Positions 59,353-64,000 of a stretch of 64,000 nucleotides of DNA are shown one piece after another. Positions within the stretch are counted from its first letter, which is position 1; every line of letters starts with the position of its first letter. Below the pieces are notes generated by a model. It was given only the letters and a program-made list of their open reading frames with translations. It did not search any database and was not told where the DNA came from. Made by a program: the position numbers and the translations under genes. Source of the stretch: Silvania confinis (lineage in GTDB: Bacteria > Pseudomonadota > Gammaproteobacteria > Enterobacterales > Enterobacteriaceae); contig NZ_JAMGZJ010000078.1 of NCBI RefSeq assembly GCF_025564085.1, positions 558,001 to 622,000 on the forward strand, given 5' to 3'.

Positions 59353-62300
59353 ATGGCAACGCTGCGCGAACTTATCATCAAAATTTCAGCTAATTCGCAG
59401 TCTTTTCAGTCTGAAATTGCCCGCGCTTCTCGCATGGGGTCTGATTATTACCGCATCATGGAACAGGGAGGGAGAAGGTCGGCCGCCGCCACGCGTGAAA
59501 CAAGCCGCTCTCTTTCTGATTTGAATGCCCAACTGGCAACAGTCAGAACGTCAGCGCTTGGAATGGCGGGTGCATTTGCCGGGGCGTTTGCTACCGATAA
59601 CCTGATAAGAATGGCCGACGGTTACAACTCACTTTCAGCCAGGGTTAAACTGGCAACGACAGACGCCCAGGATTTCGCAATCGCGCAGCGTGGATTAATG
59701 GATATCAGCCAGCGCACCGGCTCCGCGTTAGCCGATAATGCTGCGCTTTTCAGTAGAGCATCAAGCTCATTAAGAGAGTGGGGATTTGGTACCCAGGACA
59801 TTCTGAAACTGACCGATGCGCTTGCCAACGGCTTGCAGGTTTCCGGCGCGTCAGCAGAAGAAACCTCTTCAATGATCGTGCAGCTATCTCAGGCTTTAGG
59901 GCGTGGTGTGCTGCGAGGCCAGGACTTTAACTCTGTGGCTCAGTCAGGTCAGCGAGTTATGAAAGCCCTGTCTGACGGCATGGGCGTTGCGCAAAAAGAC
60001 CTTAAGGGAATGGCTGACGCGGGACAGTTGACCACAGACAAAATTGTACCGGCCTTGATCAGCCAGTTGGGCAAACTGAAAAGTGAGTTTGCCTCAATGC
60101 CAAACAGCGTAAGTGCAGCCTCAACCCGAATTTCCAATGCTTTCATGGAATGGGTGGGCGGTGCGAACCAGGCCACCGGGGCCACATCCGGTATTTCTGG
60201 CGTGATGGATAGCGTCGCAAAAAATATTGACTCAGTAGCCACTGCTGCGGGCGCACTGGTGGCGGTGGGTCTTGCTCGTTACATGGGAAATATAGCCAGC
60301 GGAGCTATTTCTTCCAGCGCGGGGCTAATCACAGCTGCGAAAAATGAAGCCGCCCTTGCACAGGCTCAGGTCCGGGGGACTCAAATCTCTACCGCCAGAG
60401 CCAGAGCAGCGGTTTATCGGGCACAGCAGGCACTTGCAGCAGCGCGCGGTACGGATGCGCAGGCTGCCGCTGAGAAAAGACTTACAGCAGCCCATTCTGT
60501 ATTAACGCGAAACATTTCAGCCAGAACGACTGCACAAACAAACCTGAATAATGTTACTTCAGCAGGTTCCCGGTTAATGGGTGGCGCGCTTGGTCTTATC
60601 GGAGGTATACCCGGCCTGGTCATGTTAGGTGCGAGCGCATGGTTTGTTATGCATCAGCGGCAGGAGCAAGCCCGCGAATCGGCCAGAGCGTATATCGACA
60701 CCTTAAATGAGGTTAAAGCGGCTGCGTCAGGTATGTCCTTGTCGCAGGCATCCGACAGTGAAGATAAAACCCGTCAATCACTTGCAGAGCAAAATCGTCT
60801 TATCGCCGAACAATCAGGCAGAGTCCGTAAACTTCAAAGTGAAGTTTCTGCCTATCAGCAGATGCTGGCAAAACCGGGGCCGACGGTCGGCGGTTTCATG
60901 ATTAACAATCTGATGAGCCTTGACGATGCCGCGAAGGGGCTTGAGTCCTCTCTGTCATCGCTTGCCGTTGAGCAGGAAAGACTTTCTCAGATGCAGGCAA
61001 GGTCACAGGACATTCAGGATGTGCTCGCTGGGCTGGAAGGGCGAAGGGTAGCGCTAATCAGACAGCAGGCATCTGAGCAGAACGTTGCTTATCAATCCCT
61101 TTTATTGATGAACGTACAGCATTCTGAGTTGAACCGATTACTTTCTGTCGGGAATGGACTGCTTTCATCGCGAGAGGGTATGTCTGTTGCAGCACCTTTC
61201 AGGGTATCTCAGGCAGAGGTGAATGATAAGGATCAGGACGCTCTACTTACCAAACAACAGAATGCCGAACTGGCAGGTCTTACGGGGTTAGCGAAGGCGC
61301 GCCGACAGGCTGAGTTTGACCTGCAGAAAATGGGCCGCACAGGACCTGAAAACGCAACGTATGCCGGACAGTACCGTAAAGCCATTGAGGAAGAGTATCT
61401 TCAGAATCAGAAGCTTGCTGAGGCGAAGAAAGCAAACAGCAGCGCAACAAAAGAACAGGAGAAAGCAGAGCATTCGGCAGCCCGTATTGCCGAGGAATAC
61501 AGTCGTAAAATTGACGATTTAAGTGTAGCTGTTGATGTTCAGAAGGTCCGGGCTAATGAGGGTGAGAAAGCTGCTGACCTTTATGCAGCAGCAAACCAGA
61601 CAGGCGCAAAATGGACAGATGAACAGCGCAAGGCGATCAGAGCCTCTGCTGAAGAACTGGCTAAATGGACTCAGCGCGCAGACGATAATGTCAGGAAGCA
61701 GCACGAACAGGCAGATGCTCTCAGGGATCTGACTGATGCAGCGAGAAAATTCCGTGATGAGGCGACGCTTACGACGGAAACATCGGGCATGAGCACTCGC
61801 CAGCGCAGTCAGTTCGATGAGACACAGCAGATCAATCGTGTTTTTGTCAAAACCGACAGAGGCACCGAAGCATTCGCCCAGCGTGGTGCGGCGCTTGATG
61901 CTCTGGACAAAAAATATAAGGCCATTTCAGCAGCCGAGGCTGACTGGATGTCTGGGGTTTCACGCGGGTACGCAAACTGGTTCGATGAAATCAGCGACGT
62001 ATCCGGTACCGTCTCTGATGGCGTTAAAACCACAATGGACAGTGCCTTTAGTAACGTAACCTCAATGCTGGAAGGTAACAAAGTCAGCTGGCGCTCCTGG
62101 GGGATTTCCGTTCTGCAGATTATCGAAAAGGTAGCTCTGCAGATGGCTGTCGTAAGCGCAATGGGTCGCGTTTCATCAGGTTCGGGCATCTTTGGCTCTC
62201 TTGTCGGCAGTGTCGGCAGCTTCTTTGGTGGCGGGTCTGGTGCTGCAGCAAGTACGGGTACGGCTGTTTCCAGCTATGGCGCTAACTTACAGTTCAATGC

Positions 62301-62685
62301 AAAGGGCGGTGTTTACGACTCGCCATCACTGAGTGCTTTCAGCAACGGGATCGTCAGAAATCCGACCATGTTCGCTTTTGCAAAAGGCGGGGCCGGGATT
62401 ATGGGCGAGGCTGGACCGGAAGCAATCATGCCGCTTACCCGCGCACCTGATGGTTCTCTTGGTGTTCGTGCAGTCGGTGCTGGTGGCAGCCAGTCTGTAT
62501 CTTCCGCGCCGCAGGTCTATATCACCATCGACGGCAACGGCAACACGTCAACCACCACCTCAGCGGGCCTGGAGCAATTCGGTGCAGATGTTGGCCGATT
62601 TGTTGATCAGCGATATAAGCAGAACGTCATGCGAGATATCAGCCCAGGTGGTGACATCTGGAACGCAATGAAAGGAACCCGATAA
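59353..62685 (+). CDS. Tail tape measure protein
   Basis: 1110 residues. N-terminal tape-measure domain (about 60-270; GQDFNS-type RGQDFNSVAQSGQRVM), coiled-coil stretches, a hydrophobic segment near 410-437 (LGLIGGIPGLVMLGASAWFV), further coiled coil and a Gly-rich C-terminus with AKGGAGIMGEAGPEAIMPLT. At about 1.5 angstrom per residue the tail would be roughly 160-170 nm. Confidence 0.95.
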   Translation: MATLRELIIKISANSQSFQSEIARASRMGSDYYRIMEQGGRRSAAATRETSRSLSDLNAQLATVRTSALGMAGAFAGAFATDNLIRMADGYNSLSARVKLATTDAQDFAIAQRGLMDISQRTGSALADNAALFSRASSSLREWGFGTQDILKLTDALANGLQVSGASAEETSSMIVQLSQALGRGVLRGQDFNSVAQSGQRVMKALSDGMGVAQKDLKGMADAGQLTTDKIVPALISQLGKLKSEFASMPNSVSAASTRISNAFMEWVGGANQATGATSGISGVMDSVAKNIDSVATAAGALVAVGLARYMGNIASGAISSSAGLITAAKNEAALAQAQVRGTQISTARARAAVYRAQQALAAARGTDAQAAAEKRLTAAHSVLTRNISARTTAQTNLNNVTSAGSRLMGGALGLIGGIPGLVMLGASAWFVMHQRQEQARESARAYIDTLNEVKAAASGMSLSQASDSEDKTRQSLAEQNRLIAEQSGRVRKLQSEVSAYQQMLAKPGPTVGGFMINNLMSLDDAAKGLESSLSSLAVEQERLSQMQARSQDIQDVLAGLEGRRVALIRQQASEQNVAYQSLLLMNVQHSELNRLLSVGNGLLSSREGMSVAAPFRVSQAEVNDKDQDALLTKQQNAELAGLTGLAKARRQAEFDLQKMGRTGPENATYAGQYRKAIEEEYLQNQKLAEAKKANSSATKEQEKAEHSAARIAEEYSRKIDDLSVAVDVQKVRANEGEKAADLYAAANQTGAKWTDEQRKAIRASAEELAKWTQRADDNVRKQHEQADALRDLTDAARKFRDEATLTTETSGMSTRQRSQFDETQQINRVFVKTDRGTEAFAQRGAALDALDKKYKAISAAEADWMSGVSRGYANWFDEISDVSGTVSDGVKTTMDSAFSNVTSMLEGNKVSWRSWGISVLQIIEKVALQMAVVSAMGRVSSGSGIFGSLVGSVGSFFGGGSGAAASTGTAVSSYGANLQFNAKGGVYDSPSLSAFSNGIVRNPTMFAFAKGGAGIMGEAGPEAIMPLTRAPDGSLGVRAVGAGGSQSVSSAPQVYITIDGNGNTSTTTSAGLEQFGADVGRFVDQRYKQNVMRDISPGGDIWNAMKGTR

Positions 62686-62687
62686 AA

Positions 62688-63026
62688 ATGGCTATCGAAA
62701 CTTTTTCATGGTGCCCGCGCATTAACGCTGAAGCTGATACGACGTTCAGGACCAGGAAAGCGAAGTTTGGTGATGGATATGAGCAGGTATCAGGTGACGG
62801 GTTAAACCCGAGAAGTCAGCAATGGACGCTTAATTTCACAGGGAATGAGTCTTATATCGCAGTCATTAAAACGTTTCTCGACAGGCACGGCGGCACTAAG
62901 GCGTTTCAATGGAAGCCGCCGCTGGAGGCGCTGGGGCTTTATCGCTGTGAAACCTATAAGCCTACCGGCCTGGGTGCCGGGAAATTCAACCTTGAAGCAA
63001 CATTCATACAGGCATTCCGACCATGA
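62688..63026 (+). CDS. Minor tail protein M-like
   Basis: 112 residues: TFSWCPRINAEADTTFRTRK, KFGDGYEQVSGDG. Matches the Phage_min_tail (gpM) family at the tail tip. Overlaps L by four bases. Confidence 0.92.
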   Translation: MAIETFSWCPRINAEADTTFRTRKAKFGDGYEQVSGDGLNPRSQQWTLNFTGNESYIAVIKTFLDRHGGTKAFQWKPPLEALGLYRCETYKPTGLGAGKFNLEATFIQAFRP

Positions 63027-63778
63027 GTCTTAACGCAGATTATCAGAAGCTCGAACCCGGCGATGAGGTCAGGCTGTTCGAAGTTGATGGCACAGCTTTT
63101 GGTACAGGTGAGGTGTTGCGGTTTCACAGTTACAGCCTCGCACACACTGAAGCGGAAATAACCGCTGCTGGCAGGGTAGAAAATAAACTGCCAGCAAAAT
63201 CATTATGGTGGCAGGGGCAGGAGTATAAAGCGTGGCCCTGTCAGATTGAGGGGATCGAGGCCTCCACCAGTGGGAGCAGCGCACAACCCAAATTATCAGT
63301 AGCCAACCTCGACAGCTCCATCACGGCGCTGTGCCTGGCTTATGACGATATGCTGCAGGCGAAGGTAACTATCCACGACACGCTGGGTAAATATCTCGAT
63401 GCGAAAAACTTCACTGGCGGCAATACGACGGCCGATCCGACACAGGAAAAGCTGAAGGTTTTCTATATCGATTCAAAGAGCAGTGAAACCAACGAGGTGG
63501 TTGTGTTCACGCTTTCCAGTCCGATGGATCTGCAGGGTCTGATGATACCGACGCGCCAGCTCCATTCTTTGTGCACCTGGTGCATTCGTAACAAATACCG
63601 TACCGGCGATGGTTGCGATTATGCAGGAACGCGCTATTTCGACAAAAACAACAAACCGGTCAGTGATCCTTCCCTTGACGAATGCAACGGTACTTTGACC
63701 GCCTGCAAACTTCGATTCGGGGAAAATAACGAACTGTCACACGGCGGGTTCGTAGGCACTTCCCTCATAAGGAGTTGA
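63023..63778 (+). CDS. Minor tail protein L-like
   Basis: 251 residues: MSLNADYQKLEPGDEVRLFE, and the C-terminal Cys set (CTWCIRNKYRTGDGC, DECNGTLTAC) that in lambda gpL binds an iron-sulfur cluster. Tail-tip protein. K follows after one base. Confidence 0.93.
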   Translation: MSLNADYQKLEPGDEVRLFEVDGTAFGTGEVLRFHSYSLAHTEAEITAAGRVENKLPAKSLWWQGQEYKAWPCQIEGIEASTSGSSAQPKLSVANLDSSITALCLAYDDMLQAKVTIHDTLGKYLDAKNFTGGNTTADPTQEKLKVFYIDSKSSETNEVVVFTLSSPMDLQGLMIPTRQLHSLCTWCIRNKYRTGDGCDYAGTRYFDKNNKPVSDPSLDECNGTLTACKLRFGENNELSHGGFVGTSLIRS

Positions 63779-63779
63779 T

Positions 63780-64000
63780 ATGCGCAAAAAGACCGTCACG
63801 GCCATCATGGCACACGCTGCGGATGAGTATCCGCGCGAGTGCTGTGGCGTGGTCGCGCAGAAGAGCCGGGTAGAGCGATATTTTTCCTGCCGTAATCTGG
63901 CCGTGACTCCAGAGGACAACTTTGTCCTTTGCCCCGAGGACTACGCCGCCGCTGAGGAATGGGGGCCGGTGACCGCTATCGTTCACAGCCACCCCGATGC
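63780..64000 (+). CDS. Tail assembly protein K-like, N-terminal part (JAB metalloprotease)
   Basis: 73 codons before the window ends. MRKKTVTAIMAHAADEYPRE with the catalytic Glu region and VHSHPDA, the JAMM HxH site of the Mpr1/Pad1 domain. In lambda K the same protein carries an NlpC/P60 domain at the C-terminus, outside this window. Confidence 0.9.
   Translation, partial: MRKKTVTAIMAHAADEYPRECCGVVAQKSRVERYFSCRNLAVTPEDNFVLCPEDYAAAEEWGPVTAIVHSHPD

Larger units (their letters stand above)
33160..64000. mobile_element. Lambdoid siphovirus prophage integrated at icd (right end not in window)
   Basis: Continuous phage gene set: int, xis, early left operon, CI/Cro, replication, late regulator, lysis, terminase, HK97-type head and lambda-type tail up to K. 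All structural genes read through without breaks. Host interrupts, tRNAs and IS elements are absent. Confidence 0.97.

Noticed and set aside
33160-64000. tRNA genes or IS elements in the prophage
   Set aside because: None recognised; integration is at icd, not a tRNA.

Overview
The window is chromosomal DNA of an enterobacterium. Gene order from hinT to icd (hinT-ycfL-lpoB-thiK-nagZ-ycfP-ndh-ycfJ-comR-bhsA-ldtC-mfd-ycfT-lolCDE-nagK-cobB-potDCBA-pepT-roxA-phoQP-purB-hflD-mnmA-nudJ-rluE-icd) and the protein lengths match the Escherichia coli K-12 map almost one for one. Protein divergence, high GC and the absence of the E. coli ycfZ/ymfA genes between cobB and potD point to a relative such as Enterobacter, Lelliottia or Leclercia. 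The genus is an inference.

Bases 1 to about 33,200 are core genome: envelope lipoproteins and peptidoglycan recycling (lpoB, nagZ, ldtC, nagK), respiration (ndh), outer-membrane stress (comR/bhsA), transcription-coupled repair (mfd), lipoprotein sorting (lolCDE), protein deacylation (cobB), spermidine import (potABCD), peptidase T, ribosomal oxygenase roxA, the PhoPQ two-component system, purine synthesis and tRNA/rRNA modification genes, and isocitrate dehydrogenase. Regulatory sites visible here include PdhR and FNR boxes before ndh, a CRP site and a 21-bp repeat pair before bhsA, a PhoP box before phoP, and a PurR operator inside purB at the codons where E. coli has its roadblock operator.

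From about 33.2 kb to the right end lies a lambdoid prophage inserted at the 3' end of icd, the e14/phage 21 locus. It is cut off by the window edge inside the tail gene K. Layout: int and xis next to icd; a leftward early operon from pL with small Cys-rich and ParB-like genes; immunity (LexA-type CI, Cro, YmfL-like) with five recognisable operators; replication protein with internal iterons; MT-A70 methylase, LexA-like regulator, RusA, Rha-like antirepressor, DUF968 and a DUF1133 gene in the Q position; a reversed AT-rich AbiJ_N_4/HEPN anti-phage gene; lysis cassette (two holin-like proteins, GH19 endolysin, overlapping Rz/Rz1); a small accessory zone with a broken Acb2/Tad1-like gene; then HNH, TerS (P27 type), TerL, an HK97-type head module and a lambda-type siphovirus tail (G/T frameshift pair, tape measure, M, L, K).

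The structural and lysis genes look intact, so the prophage may be functional, but its right end and attR cannot be seen. The most interesting accessory content is the HEPN abortive-infection candidate, the decayed anti-CBASS-type gene, the long perfect inverted repeat in the pL leader, and short repeats and possible structured RNA between the lysis and packaging genes.
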